A stretch of 64,000 nucleotides of DNA from Luteococcus sp052116585 (GCF_052116585.1 NZ_JBQKKT010000001.1:186001-250000), one strand, 5' to 3'. Shown: positions 18,409 to 27,825, counted from the first letter of the stretch. Made by a program: numbers and translations. Notes: generated by a model not told the origin, from the sequence alone.

Positions 18409-18864
18409 ATGGAATGGATCGTGGCGATGGAGACGGTGGTTGCCCTCCTCCTGCTGGTCTTCCTGCTTCCGATCGCCGGTCTCTACGGACGCCGAAGGTG
18501 GCTCTCCAGCCGCGGTGGCGTCTTCGACTGCGCGCTCAAGCTCCGCAGCGGCAACTGGGCCACGGGCGTCGCGCGATATGAGGGCAATGAGCTGCAGTGG
18601 TTCCGCATCTTCTCCTTGCGGATGTCTCCCACGGTCACGCTGACGCGAGATGACACCAGTTCGATCGGCCGTCGCAGTCCCGATCCCGATGAGGCGGTCG
18701 TGCTCTTCAGCGACGACGAGATCATGCAGGTTCGTTCCACCGATGGTGGACGCGCCCAGACCTGGGAGTTGGCCATGCACCCGGCCTCCGTCACTGGCCT
18801 GATGAGCTGGCTGGAGGCTGCGCCGCCGCGCGGCGACAGCTATGGGGTCCACGAGCTGGGCTGA
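18409..18864 (+). CDS. DUF2550 family single-pass membrane protein
   Basis: 151 residues: one N-terminal membrane helix (about 5-25, VVALLLLVFLLPIAGLYG), a basic patch RRRW, then a soluble domain of beta-rich appearance (GVFDCALKLRSGNWATGVARYEGNELQWFRIF). DUF2550 proteins sit downstream of atpC across actinomycetes. Function is unknown. The gene has its own leaderless-type promoter rather than following the operon directly. It is convergent with the adenosyltransferase gene. Confidence 0.85.
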   Translation: MEWIVAMETVVALLLLVFLLPIAGLYGRRRWLSSRGGVFDCALKLRSGNWATGVARYEGNELQWFRIFSLRMSPTVTLTRDDTSSIGRRSPDPDEAVVLFSDDEIMQVRSTDGGRAQTWELAMHPASVTGLMSWLEAAPPRGDSYGVHELG

Positions 18865-18911
18865 GTTCTCCCGGCTCGACCGGTCAGTGTGGCTTCGTCG
18901 CAGCGGCCGGA

Positions 18912-19538
18912 TCAGTCCTCGGGCGTCGGTTGGGGTGAGCGTTCCCCGCCCGGAACCCAGAGCACTTCGGCCTCGCCGTTGGCGGCACGACTCATGATGA
19001 ACAGCAGGTCCGAGAGTCGGTTGAGGTACTTGATCGCCAGCTGGTTCACCCCGCCTGGGATGTTCTCCGGATCAGCGCTGGTCTCGGTGCCGTACTGGTC
19101 CGCGGCCAACCACGCCGCCCGCTCTGCCCGCCGCACGATGGTGCGTGCGACGTGCAGCTGCGCCGCGGCCATGGTTCCCCCGGGAAGGATGAAGGAGCGC
19201 AGGTTGGGCAGGTCCTGTCCGAACTCGTCGCACCAGGTCTCCAGACGGTCGATGGAGGCCTGCACGATGCGCAGCGGCTCCCACTCCGGCTGGGCGACCA
19301 AGGGATTGGACAGGTCTGCCCCCAGGTCGAAGAGCTCATTCTGGATGATGCCCAGGGCCTGTACCGACCTCTCGTCGAGCTGCCCGGTGGCGAGCGCCAC
19401 ACCGATGGCCGAATTGGCCTCGTCGACGTCGCCATAGGCCTGCACGCGAAGATCCGTCTTGCGGGCCACGGAGTTGTCACTGAGGCGGGTCTCCCCAGCA
19501 TCGCCGGTACGGGTGTAGATGCGCGTCAGGTTCACCAT
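18912..19538 (-). CDS. Cob(I)alamin adenosyltransferase, PduO/MMAB type
   Basis: Transfers the adenosyl group of ATP to cob(I)alamin to make coenzyme B12. 208 residues. The N-terminal ATP loop is TRIYTRTGDAGETRLSDN and the helical core has VQAYGDVDEANSAIGVAL, FILPGGTMAAAQLHVARTIVRRAER and LNRLSDLLFIMSR, all PduO-family marks. B12 is needed by methylmalonyl-CoA mutase, which partners the epimerase at 23661. TAGGCT at 19550-19545 ends 6 bases before the ATG, so the mRNA is probably leaderless. Confidence 0.93.
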   Translation of the reverse strand: MVNLTRIYTRTGDAGETRLSDNSVARKTDLRVQAYGDVDEANSAIGVALATGQLDERSVQALGIIQNELFDLGADLSNPLVAQPEWEPLRIVQASIDRLETWCDEFGQDLPNLRSFILPGGTMAAAQLHVARTIVRRAERAAWLAADQYGTETSADPENIPGGVNQLAIKYLNRLSDLLFIMSRAANGEAEVLWVPGGERSPQPTPED

Positions 19539-19544
19539 GCCGCC

Positions 19545-19591
19545 AGCCTAGTCGTGTCCTCGCCGTCCAGATGGCCCGGGCTCGATATGGT
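19545..19591. promoter_or_regulatory. Divergent leaderless-type promoters: adenosyltransferase and cyclophilin
   Basis: On the minus strand TAGGCT (19550-19545) is followed by 6 bases and ATG 19538. On the plus strand TATGGT (19586-19591) is followed by 6 bases and ATG 19598. The 59-bp gap thus holds two promoters, each predicted to start at the first codon. Confidence 0.55.
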
Positions 19592-19597
19592 TTCGAC

Positions 19598-20311
19598 ATG
19601 CCGATCGTGAATTCGCGCGGACTGCGCCTGCTGGCCGTGACCGCACTCCTGCCCTCCACCGTGCTCGCCGGCTGTGCGAAGGGCTCCGGTGACACGGAGT
19701 CTGCGGCGGGGGGCGCTGCTGCGGGCTGCAGCTTTCCATCGTCCGGCTCTCCGGTGAAGCCCGTGGACCCGCCGTCGGACAAGAACATCTCCACCACCGG
19801 TTCGGTGACGGCGACGATGACGATCGACGGCGAACCGGTGACGATGACGCTGGACCGGGAGCAGACCCCCTGCGCCACCCACAATTTCGAGTCCCTGGCG
19901 AAGCAGGGCTGGTTCACCGACACGCGGTGCCATCGACTCACCGACCAGGGCATCTTCGTGCTGCAGTGCGGTGATCCTTCGGGCACTGGCAGCGGTGGCC
20001 CCGGTTACTCCTTCGCCGATGAACTGTCATCGGCCGAGGCGCTCGCCGAGGTGGGTCAGGGAAGTGACGGGAACAAGCTGGTGAACTACGCCAAGGGCAC
20101 CGTGGCGATGGCCAATGCCGGCCCGAACACGAATGGCTCGCAGATCTTCCTCGTCTACCAGGATTCGACGCTGCCGCCGGCGTACACGGTCTTCGGGACC
20201 ATGGACGAGAAGTCGGTGGACGTGATCGGCAAGATCGCAGCCCAGGGCGTCGCGGCGGACAACACCGCCCCCAATGCCCCCGCCAAGATCACCGACGTCA
20301 CGCTGGGCTGA
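19598..20311 (+). CDS. Cyclophilin-type peptidyl-prolyl isomerase lipoprotein
   Basis: About 237 residues. It begins with a lipoprotein signal (basic n-region, hydrophobic core, lipobox VLAGC), so the mature protein should be anchored outside the membrane by Lgt, encoded at 56549. A Ser/Gly-rich linker leads to a cyclophilin domain: TRCHRLTDQGIFVLQCGDPSGTG, GTVAMANAGPNTNGSQIFLVY, YTVFG. Cys in THNFESLAKQGWF-TDTRCHR replaces the usual aromatic or Phe, as in other actinobacterial secreted cyclophilins. It probably helps fold exported proteins. Confidence 0.9.
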   Translation: MPIVNSRGLRLLAVTALLPSTVLAGCAKGSGDTESAAGGAAAGCSFPSSGSPVKPVDPPSDKNISTTGSVTATMTIDGEPVTMTLDREQTPCATHNFESLAKQGWFTDTRCHRLTDQGIFVLQCGDPSGTGSGGPGYSFADELSSAEALAEVGQGSDGNKLVNYAKGTVAMANAGPNTNGSQIFLVYQDSTLPPAYTVFGTMDEKSVDVIGKIAAQGVAADNTAPNAPAKITDVTLG

Positions 20312-20332
20312 CGCGGGAGGAGCCGCCGGTGG

Positions 20333-21127
20333 TCACTCCAGCTGCAGGAAGTGACGCAGGGTCGCAATGAAGGCTTCGGGCTGTTCGGAGTGAACCCAGT
20401 GGCCGGCGCCCTTGATGGTGACCTGCACGTAGCGGGGGAAGAGCCTGCGCATGGTGGGCGCGGCATCCTCGCGCACGTAGTTGGACTTCTCCCCGGCGAC
20501 CCAGAGCACCCGCCCGTCGTAGACCTTCGAGGACTCGGGCCAGTCCGAGATCCCGCGCTCGAGCTCGCGCTCCAGCAGGTCGAGGTTCATCTGCCAACGC
20601 CAGTGGCGGGCTCCGTCGTCGCCCTGCTCGTGCCGCAGGTTCTGCATCAGGAAGCCGCGGACGGTGTCATTGGGGATGCCTTCGGACAGGAGGCGATCGG
20701 CGTCTCGTCGGCTCTCCAGTGAGCCCAGGGGCAGTGCCTGCATGGCCTCGAAGAGCGGGCCGAAACTGCTGCCCAGGCCGACGGCGGGGGAGATGTCCAC
20801 CACCATCAGCCGGTCGACGAGTTCCGGATGGTCCAGAGCGGTGCGCATCACGACCTTGCCGCCCATGGAGTGGCCCACCAGACACGCGGGGCGGCCGATC
20901 TCCTCCAATACCCGCGCGAGGGCCTCGGCCATCTGCGGGTAGTCGATGGTCTCGGTCCAATCCGAACGGCCATGGTTGGGCAGGTCCACCAGCGTGCAGG
21001 TGGCGAGGTCCTGGACGGCCTTGGCGACGGCGGTGAAGTTCTTGCCCTGGCCGAACAGGCCGTGGACGAAGACCACGTGCGCCGGGCCGTCGCCGATGGT
21101 CGTGGTGTGCAGGCGGGGGAGTGTCAT
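20333..21127 (-). CDS. Alpha/beta-hydrolase
   Basis: 264 residues. The fold motifs are HVVFVHGLFGQGKNF (oxyanion strand), the nucleophile elbow GHSMGG, and the C-terminal catalytic His in GAGHWVHSEQPEAF. It resembles the esterase YbfF and haloperoxidase-like hydrolases; the substrate is unknown. The ATG at 21127 overlaps the preceding stop (TGATG), so it is coupled to the zinc-ribbon gene. Convergent with the cyclophilin gene 21 bases away. Confidence 0.85.
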   Translation of the reverse strand: MTLPRLHTTTIGDGPAHVVFVHGLFGQGKNFTAVAKAVQDLATCTLVDLPNHGRSDWTETIDYPQMAEALARVLEEIGRPACLVGHSMGGKVVMRTALDHPELVDRLMVVDISPAVGLGSSFGPLFEAMQALPLGSLESRRDADRLLSEGIPNDTVRGFLMQNLRHEQGDDGARHWRWQMNLDLLERELERGISDWPESSKVYDGRVLWVAGEKSNYVREDAAPTMRRLFPRYVQVTIKGAGHWVHSEQPEAFIATLRHFLQLE

Positions 21128-21405
21128 CAGTGCTTCCTTGCCCAGCACCCGGAGTGCCAGTGTCGTCGTTCGGCGGCGGGTGAGGCGGCCTGGTTGAAAC
21201 CCGTCGGGGCAGCTGGCCAGGCCACGACATGTGGGGTGCCCGGGGTGATGGCGCGCTGGCAGCCGGGGCAGGTGTAGGTCTTCACCGCACGGTCTCCCGG
21301 GACGGAGCGCACCACCCAGCGGCCGTCAGCCTTGGTCGCACTGGTGGCGTGTCCGGCGCCCAGAGGACGGGCGGGTCGCAGGTGCTTGCTCGGTCGCTTT
21401 GCCAC
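21127..21405 (-). CDS. Conserved actinobacterial zinc-ribbon-like protein
   Basis: 92 residues, very basic N-terminus (KRPSKHLRPARPLG). CPGCQ near residue 46 and HSGCW near the C-terminus, with nearby histidines, suggest one zinc site. Homologues are common in actinomycetes, often mislabelled ATP/GTP-binding; function unknown. A GTG start preceded by TAGGGT (21417-21412) 6 bases upstream, back to back with the nucS promoter. Confidence 0.75.
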   Translation of the reverse strand: MAKRPSKHLRPARPLGAGHATSATKADGRWVVRSVPGDRAVKTYTCPGCQRAITPGTPHVVAWPAAPTGFNQAASPAAERRHWHSGCWARKH

Positions 21406-21411
21406 GCACCA

Positions 21412-21429
21412 ACCCTACCGGGGTAGGTT
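21412..21429. promoter_or_regulatory. nucS: Back-to-back -10 elements in a palindrome between two GTG starts
   Basis: CCTACC (21414-21419) and GGTAGG (21422-21427) form an inverted repeat. Each arm lies in one -10: TAGGGT on the minus strand (21417-21412) and TAGGTT on the plus strand (21424-21429). Each hexamer ends exactly 6 bases before its GTG (21405 and 21436). Two RNA polymerases could hardly bind together. Confidence 0.6.
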
Positions 21430-21435
21430 GTGCGG

Positions 21436-22152
21436 GTGCGTTTGGTGATTGCCCAGTGCCAGGTCGACTACGCCGGTCGACTGACGGCCCATCTGCCCAT
21501 GGCGAAGCGTCTGATCATGGTGAAGTCCGACACGTCGGTCTCCATCCATGCCGACGACCGTGCCTACAAGCCGCTCAACTGGATGAGCCCGCCGTGCACC
21601 ATGACGGTGCAGGAAGTGCTGCCCGGCACCGACATCGCGGCCACCACCGAGGACCTCGACGCGGAGATCACCCAGGTCTGGGAGGTCAAGGGACCCCAGG
21701 GCGACACGCTGCAGATCTCCATCGGACAGGTCTACTACGACGAGGAGCACGAGTTCGGCATCGATCCCGGACTGCAGAAGGACGGCGTGGAGGCGCACCT
21801 GCAGGCCCTGCTGGCGGAGAACCCCACCACCTTCGGCGAGGGGTGGCAGCTGGTCCAGCGCGAGTTCTACACGCCCATCGGTCCCGTCGATCTGCTGCTG
21901 CGCAATGACGAGGGACAGTACGTCGCGGTCGAGGTGAAGCGACGCGGCGAGATCGACGGTGTGGAGCAGCTGACCCGCTACCTGGAGCTGATGAACCGCG
22001 ATCCCTTGATGAGTCCCGTCAAGGGGGTCTTCGCGGCCCAGCAGATCAAGCCCCAGGCGCGGACCTTGGCCACCGACCGCGGAATCAGCTGCGTCACGGT
22101 GAACTACGACGAGCTGCGCGGCCTGGACAATCCCGAGGACCGGCTGTTCTAG
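21436..22152 (+). CDS. nucS: Mismatch-specific endonuclease NucS/EndoMS
   Basis: Cuts both strands at mismatches and replaces MutS/MutL repair in most actinomycetes. 238 residues, normal length. The N-terminal DNA-binding domain begins RLVIAQCQVDYAGRLTAHLP. The C-terminal RecB-like nuclease core is GPVDLLLRNDEGQYVAVEVKRRGEIDGVEQLTRYLELM, with the Asp and Glu-x-Lys of the catalytic set. GTG 21436 fits the family N-terminus and the leaderless promoter; GTG 21430 would add two residues. The clamp-binding C-terminal tail is LDNPEDRLF. Its stop is 1 base from the convergent neighbour's stop. Confidence 0.95.
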   Translation: MRLVIAQCQVDYAGRLTAHLPMAKRLIMVKSDTSVSIHADDRAYKPLNWMSPPCTMTVQEVLPGTDIAATTEDLDAEITQVWEVKGPQGDTLQISIGQVYYDEEHEFGIDPGLQKDGVEAHLQALLAENPTTFGEGWQLVQREFYTPIGPVDLLLRNDEGQYVAVEVKRRGEIDGVEQLTRYLELMNRDPLMSPVKGVFAAQQIKPQARTLATDRGISCVTVNYDELRGLDNPEDRLF

Positions 22153-22153
22153 G

Positions 22154-23533
22154 TCAGTTGCGATCGTCCAGATTGATGATGGAGGTGGCCTCGTCATCGG
22201 GGCGGCGGAAGATCGCCGTGCGCTCCTCCTGCGGGGTCAGGCCCTGCTGACGGTCCGGCGCCGCCACGACGCTGGTCTCCTCATGGTCCACGGCGTGCAT
22301 GACCCGCGTACTGTCCGCCTCCTGGGGATCGCCCTGCGGCTCGCTCCGGTCGAGATCTCGAGCAGGCGGGATGTCGTCGGCGGCCTGTGCCGAATCGTCG
22401 TCCTGCGGCGCATCGTCGTCCTGGGCTGACGATGCCGCGATGCGCCAGGAGGCATGCTGGTCGTCTCGCGGGTCCGACGTGCCCAGCGGATCATCGTCGG
22501 GGAAGTCCAGCGCGGAGTCGCCGGCGAGCTGACGCAGGTTGGACAGCTGGGCCACCACAGAGGCCTTGCGGCTCAGCAGCGCAGCAACCTCGCGCTCCAG
22601 CTGCTCCTTGCGCCAGGCGTACTGCTCCTCCAGACGGTCCTTCATCATGGCGGCCTGCCGATGGGCGGCGGCGAGGGTGCCCTCGGCATCATTGGCCGCG
22701 GCGACCTTGGTCTTCTCCGCATCCTCCAGCGCCGTGGCCCGGATCTGCTGGGCCTTCTCGTTCTCCTCGCTGATCAACGCCGCCGACTCCTCATGGTGTC
22801 GAGTGGCGTCGGCCAGCAGGGCAGTGGTCTTCTCATGCGTCTCGTCGAAGCGCATCCGGGCCTCGGCGATGATCTCATCCGCCTGCGTCCTCGCCTGGGA
22901 GACGGTGTCGGCGGCCGCCTTCTCAGCGGCGTGGGTGGTGCTCGCGGCGGTCACCTCGGCCTGCTGCAGCAGCCCTGCGGACTTCTTCTGGGCCTCGGTC
23001 ACCACCGCGTCGGCCTGACGGGTGGCTGCCTCGACGATGCTGCGGGCCTCGGCGCGGGCCTTTTCAAGCGTCTCGCGCGTGTCCTGGTCCAGCTGCTCGC
23101 GCAGCGTGCGCAGGTTGGCCAGCCCCGCAACACGGATGTCGTCGGCCTCGGTCTGGGCATTGGAGCGAAGATCAGCAGCGACCCGTCGTCCTTCTTCCTT
23201 GATCCGCTCAGCCTCGAGCTCGGCCTTGTGCACCAGGTCCTTGCCCTGGGCCTCGGCGGAACGCAGGATCCCGGTGGCGTGGGCTCCCAATCGGGTGAAG
23301 TCCGTGGTGCCCGCGGCCCGGGCCGCGGTGGCCGCCTCTCGTCGCAGGTGGCGCGTGAGCTGCTTGAGCGTCGAGAGCTGCATCTCGATCTCACGGACGT
23401 AGTTGTCCACGGAGGCCCGGTCATAGCCCATCATCGCCTTGGGAAAGGCGCCTGCCACCGACGCGGAGTCGTCGAACAGGTTCAGGCCGGTCTCCTCGTC
23501 GTGGACCGTGTCGTCGTCGTAGTAGTCGCTCAC
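22154..23533 (-). CDS. DivIVA-like long coiled-coil protein, Scy position
   Basis: 459 residues. An acidic N-terminus is followed by a DivIVA-type motif (about 35-55, MGYDRASVDNYVREIEMQLS), then an almost unbroken Ala/Glu/Gln/Lys/Arg coiled coil to about 345, and an acidic tail with four threonine motifs (T409, T420, T439, T450). GTG start with GAGAGGA upstream. In Streptomyces the polarity scaffold gene scy lies beside methylmalonyl-CoA epimerase, as here. The gene is probably a short Scy/DivIVA-family scaffold for polar growth or division; synteny is recalled and function inferred. Confidence 0.75.
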   Translation of the reverse strand: MSDYYDDDTVHDEETGLNLFDDSASVAGAFPKAMMGYDRASVDNYVREIEMQLSTLKQLTRHLRREAATAARAAGTTDFTRLGAHATGILRSAEAQGKDLVHKAELEAERIKEEGRRVAADLRSNAQTEADDIRVAGLANLRTLREQLDQDTRETLEKARAEARSIVEAATRQADAVVTEAQKKSAGLLQQAEVTAASTTHAAEKAAADTVSQARTQADEIIAEARMRFDETHEKTTALLADATRHHEESAALISEENEKAQQIRATALEDAEKTKVAAANDAEGTLAAAHRQAAMMKDRLEEQYAWRKEQLEREVAALLSRKASVVAQLSNLRQLAGDSALDFPDDDPLGTSDPRDDQHASWRIAASSAQDDDAPQDDDSAQAADDIPPARDLDRSEPQGDPQEADSTRVMHAVDHEETSVVAAPDRQQGLTPQEERTAIFRRPDDEATSIINLDDRN

Positions 23534-23600
23534 GCGTGAAATTCCTCTCCGCCGGCCCCCACGGAGCCATTCGCCTAGAAGGCTACCAATCAGCGGAACG

Positions 23601-23639
23601 CGCTGAGGGCGGCACTCCGTGGGAGTGCCGCCCTCAGCG
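23601..23639 (-). terminator. Perfect hairpin downstream of the epimerase gene
   Basis: An 18-bp perfect stem pairs 23601-23618 with 23622-23639 around a GTG loop, 21 bases past the epimerase stop. No T-run follows. It also insulates the coiled-coil gene promoter downstream. Confidence 0.75.
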
Positions 23640-23660
23640 GTGCGACCAGCTCAGCGCGGG

Positions 23661-24110
23661 TCAGTGGGTCGCGTCAGCCGGGGGCTGGGTCAGCTCCAGC
23701 AGGACGCCACCGGCATCCTTGGGGTGCACGAAGTTGATCCGGGCGCCGCCGGTACCCGTCTTCGGCTCGGGGTAGAGCAGACGCAGGCCGCGCTCGCGCA
23801 GGGTGGCGCACACGGCGTCGATGTCAGCCACGCGGTAGCAGAGCTGCTGCATGCCGGGGCCACCATTGCGGCCAAGCCACTTGGCGATGGTGGAGTCCTC
23901 GTTCAGCGGGGCGAGCAGCTGGATCTGCGCGCTCTCGGGCTCCTGGGTTCCGGTGCCCAGCATGGCCTCGGCCACGCCCTGCTCCTCGTTGACCTCTTGG
24001 TGGAGGACGCGGAAGCCGAGCTTCTCGGTGTGGAACTTGATGGCCTCGTCGATGTCCGGGACAGCCAGACCGACGTGGTCAATGCAGATGAAGAGATCGC
24101 TGTTGTCCAT
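23661..24110 (-). CDS. mce: Methylmalonyl-CoA epimerase
   Basis: Interconverts (2S)- and (2R)-methylmalonyl-CoA between propionyl-CoA carboxylase or transcarboxylase and the B12 mutase. 149 residues, VOC fold, very like the 148-residue Propionibacterium shermanii enzyme (DLFICIDHV..., EPKTGTGGARINF..., HPKDAGGVLLEL). Metal ligands H12, Q64 and E139 are kept, as is E48, but the position of His91 of P. shermanii is Gln89 (GMQQLCYRV). ATG 24110 is chosen because the protein then aligns from residue 1; GAACAT 6 bases upstream is a weak leaderless -10. Upstream in-frame codons to 24146 are not conserved. Confidence 0.93.
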   Translation of the reverse strand: MDNSDLFICIDHVGLAVPDIDEAIKFHTEKLGFRVLHQEVNEEQGVAEAMLGTGTQEPESAQIQLLAPLNEDSTIAKWLGRNGGPGMQQLCYRVADIDAVCATLRERGLRLLYPEPKTGTGGARINFVHPKDAGGVLLELTQPPADATH

Positions 24111-24243
24111 GTCCCAATGTTCCCACACGGGCTGGTCTGACCACATGCCGGGGGGCGGAGTTCACCCAGAGTTCCCGGTGGCTGGGCCTACAGCAACGCT
24201 GGAGAGTTGGTGCGTGGGACTGGGCGTCAGCAGCTTCGTGCGG

Positions 24244-24249
24244 CATAGT
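24244..24249 (+). promoter_or_regulatory. Possible -10 for the 48-residue peptide and PH-domain genes
   Basis: CATAGT is one change from TATAGT and would start a leader of about 75 bases ahead of ATG 24334. No convincing -35 is seen. Confidence 0.3.
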
Positions 24250-24333
24250 TGACGTGACTGGATGCTGCGCGAGCCGTGTCCTGGCCGCGAAACTTCCCCA
24301 AGACCCGCGGGTCACATTCACGAGGAGACCGTC

Positions 24334-24480
24334 ATGCCCGATTGGGCCAAGAAGATTCTGTGGACGCTGGTGATCGCGTTCATCATCTATTACATCGCCA
24401 CGCAGCCGGAGGAATTCGCTGCGGGTGTGAAGTCGGTCGTGACGGCGATCCAGCGCCTCTTCGAGGCACTCGCCAGTTGA
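24334..24480 (+). CDS. 48-residue membrane microprotein
   Basis: Not recognised. MPDWAKKI leads into one helix of about 16 residues (LWTLVIAFIIYYIATQ), then a soluble amphipathic stretch (EEFAAGVKSVVTAIQRLFEALAS). GAGGAG lies 6 bases before the ATG, a strong ribosome site, and coding bias fits the genome. It is 37 bases upstream of the PH-domain gene on the same strand, so the two may act together. Only an inference. Confidence 0.75.
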   Translation: MPDWAKKILWTLVIAFIIYYIATQPEEFAAGVKSVVTAIQRLFEALAS

Positions 24481-24517
24481 GCGCTGAGTCCGCAGACCGC
24501 GGCAGCCGGGCGGTCCG

Positions 24518-25066
24518 ATGAGTCGGGTCTCCCGCTTCCTGGCCCCGGAGGTGGATCGCCACCTCCTGGTGGATCAGGGTGAGTTCATCATCGACGAGGT
24601 GGCCCGGCACTGGGTGACTGTCGTCCCACCCGCCATGGGGCTGGTGGCCTGCATCCCGATCTTCTGGTTCATGTCCGTCCTGGGGCCCTTCTGGTGGCTG
24701 GGGCTGATCGCGGGGCTCGCACTCTTCTGCTACTGCATGGTGCTCATCCATGTGCAGTTCATGGACCGTTTCGTCATCACGAACATGCGGGTCTTCCGCG
24801 TCCACGGCGTCCTGGACCAACATCTGGCGACCATGCCGATGACCCGAATCCTCGACATCTCGGTCCTGCAGCCCTTCTTGGGGAGAATCCTGGGCTTTGG
24901 CCACTTCGTCTTCGAATCCGCAGCCCAGGATCAGGGCCTGCGTGACATTCGCTATGTCGGCCGTCCAGAGCAGCGCGACCTGACCATCCAGCGGGTCATC
25001 CAGCGCGCCGGTCTGCGGGCCCAGCTGAAGGCCGCGGAATTCGACGACGACGAGTTCGAGGACTGA
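24518..25066 (+). CDS. Membrane protein with bacterial PH domain
   Basis: 182 residues. Two membrane helices (about 36-55 and 58-78) are followed by a bacterial PH domain (bPH2/DUF304 type): FMDRFVITNMRVFRVHGVLDQHLATMPMTRILDISVLQPFLGRILGFGHFVFESAAQDQGLRDIRYV, read here only as family marks VITNMRV and the following strands. The tail is acidic (EFDDDEFED). Homologues are widespread in actinomycetes without known function. It follows the 48-residue peptide gene. Confidence 0.85.
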   Translation: MSRVSRFLAPEVDRHLLVDQGEFIIDEVARHWVTVVPPAMGLVACIPIFWFMSVLGPFWWLGLIAGLALFCYCMVLIHVQFMDRFVITNMRVFRVHGVLDQHLATMPMTRILDISVLQPFLGRILGFGHFVFESAAQDQGLRDIRYVGRPEQRDLTIQRVIQRAGLRAQLKAAEFDDDEFED

Positions 25067-25086
25067 AGAACTCCCCGACGAGGGGA

Positions 25087-25120
25087 CAGGCCCCCGGGAG
25101 GAGAACCTCCCGGGGGCCTG
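25087..25120. terminator. Bidirectional hairpin between PH-domain gene and pgm
   Basis: A perfect 15-bp stem pairs 25087-25101 with 25106-25120 around an AGAA loop between convergent genes. No T-run on either side. Confidence 0.8.
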
Positions 25121-25142
25121 CACATCTGTCCGTCGGATCCGA

Positions 25143-26774
<1,632 letters not shown>

Positions 26775-26881
26775 GACCCCATCTTGCCTGCTTCCGGGGG
26801 TCCTTGGCAGGGGCTTTGCCGCTTGTTGGTCCATCCTTCGCCCAGTTGGGTTCTGGGCTTCGTCGCGGAAGAATGGGCGTC

Positions 26882-27814
26882 ATGACTTCTGCGAGTTTCA
26901 ATCATCCCGGCGCCGTGGACCTGTCCTCCCTGGCGGGTGGCTCGGGCGCCAGCAATGCCGGCCCGTCCTCCACCGGATCAGCCGGCGGCAGCTATGTGCA
27001 GCAGGTGGGCGAGGCCGACTTCGACGCCGTGGTGCGCAAGTCCGCCACGCACCCGGTGATCATGGAGCTCTACTCGCCCCGGGCCAATGCGCAGGAACTC
27101 TCCGACATCCTGATCCAGGCCACGAATGCGGCCGCCGGTCGCTGGCTGCTGGCCCGGGTCAACATCGACGCCGAGCAGCGCATCGCGCAGGCCATGGGGG
27201 TGCAGGCCGTCCCGACGGTGGTGGCCATCATCGGCGGCCAGCTGGCACCGCTCTTCCAAGGCACCAAGCCCGCCGAGGAGGTGCAGGCCTATTTGGACCA
27301 GGTCACCCAGATCGCCGTGGCCAATGGCCTGACCGGCCGCGCCGAGCCGGTCGGCCCGACCACCCCCGACGACGGTGGTGAGCCGGCGGCCCCCTCAGCA
27401 GACCCGCGGTTCGCCCCAGCGGACGCCGCGCTCGAAGCAGGCGACTACGCCCTGGCCGTCGATGAGTTCCAGAAGGTGCTCGACCAGTCGCCAGCCGACG
27501 GGGAGGCCCTGCAGGGCCTGGCGCAGGCGAAACTCCTGGAACGCTCCACCCGTTTCGACCCGCAGATCATCGTCACAACAGCCAACGCGGAGCCGCAGAA
27601 CTGGTCGGTCCAGATGGACGCTGCAGACCTGGAACTGATCAATGGCGATCCGGCGGCGGCCTTCGACCGGTTGCTGCAGATCATCCGCGAGACCCGCGAC
27701 GAGGAACGTGAGGCCGCCCGACTGCGCCTGCTGGAGCTCTTCGACGTCGTCGGCAAGACCGACAAGTCGGTGCTGAAGGCGCGGCGTCAGCTGTCCACGG
27801 CGCTGTTCGCCTGA
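26882..27814 (+). CDS. Thioredoxin-fold/TPR protein of the CnoX (YbbN) type
   Basis: About 310 residues. After a Gly/Ser-rich start comes a thioredoxin fold (about 50-160), in which the usual CxxC is absent: the strand reads VIMELYSPRANAQELS, and the cis-Pro loop is GVQAVPTVVAI. The C-terminal half is TPR-like helical repeats (ADAALEAGDYALAVDEFQKVLDQ). E. coli CnoX/YbbN has the same layout and works as a holdase chaperone. Redox activity is unlikely here. AAGAAT 7 bases before the ATG is a weak leaderless -10. Confidence 0.88.
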   Translation: MTSASFNHPGAVDLSSLAGGSGASNAGPSSTGSAGGSYVQQVGEADFDAVVRKSATHPVIMELYSPRANAQELSDILIQATNAAAGRWLLARVNIDAEQRIAQAMGVQAVPTVVAIIGGQLAPLFQGTKPAEEVQAYLDQVTQIAVANGLTGRAEPVGPTTPDDGGEPAAPSADPRFAPADAALEAGDYALAVDEFQKVLDQSPADGEALQGLAQAKLLERSTRFDPQIIVTTANAEPQNWSVQMDAADLELINGDPAAAFDRLLQIIRETRDEEREAARLRLLELFDVVGKTDKSVLKARRQLSTALFA

Positions 27815-27825
27815 TCCTCTCGGCA

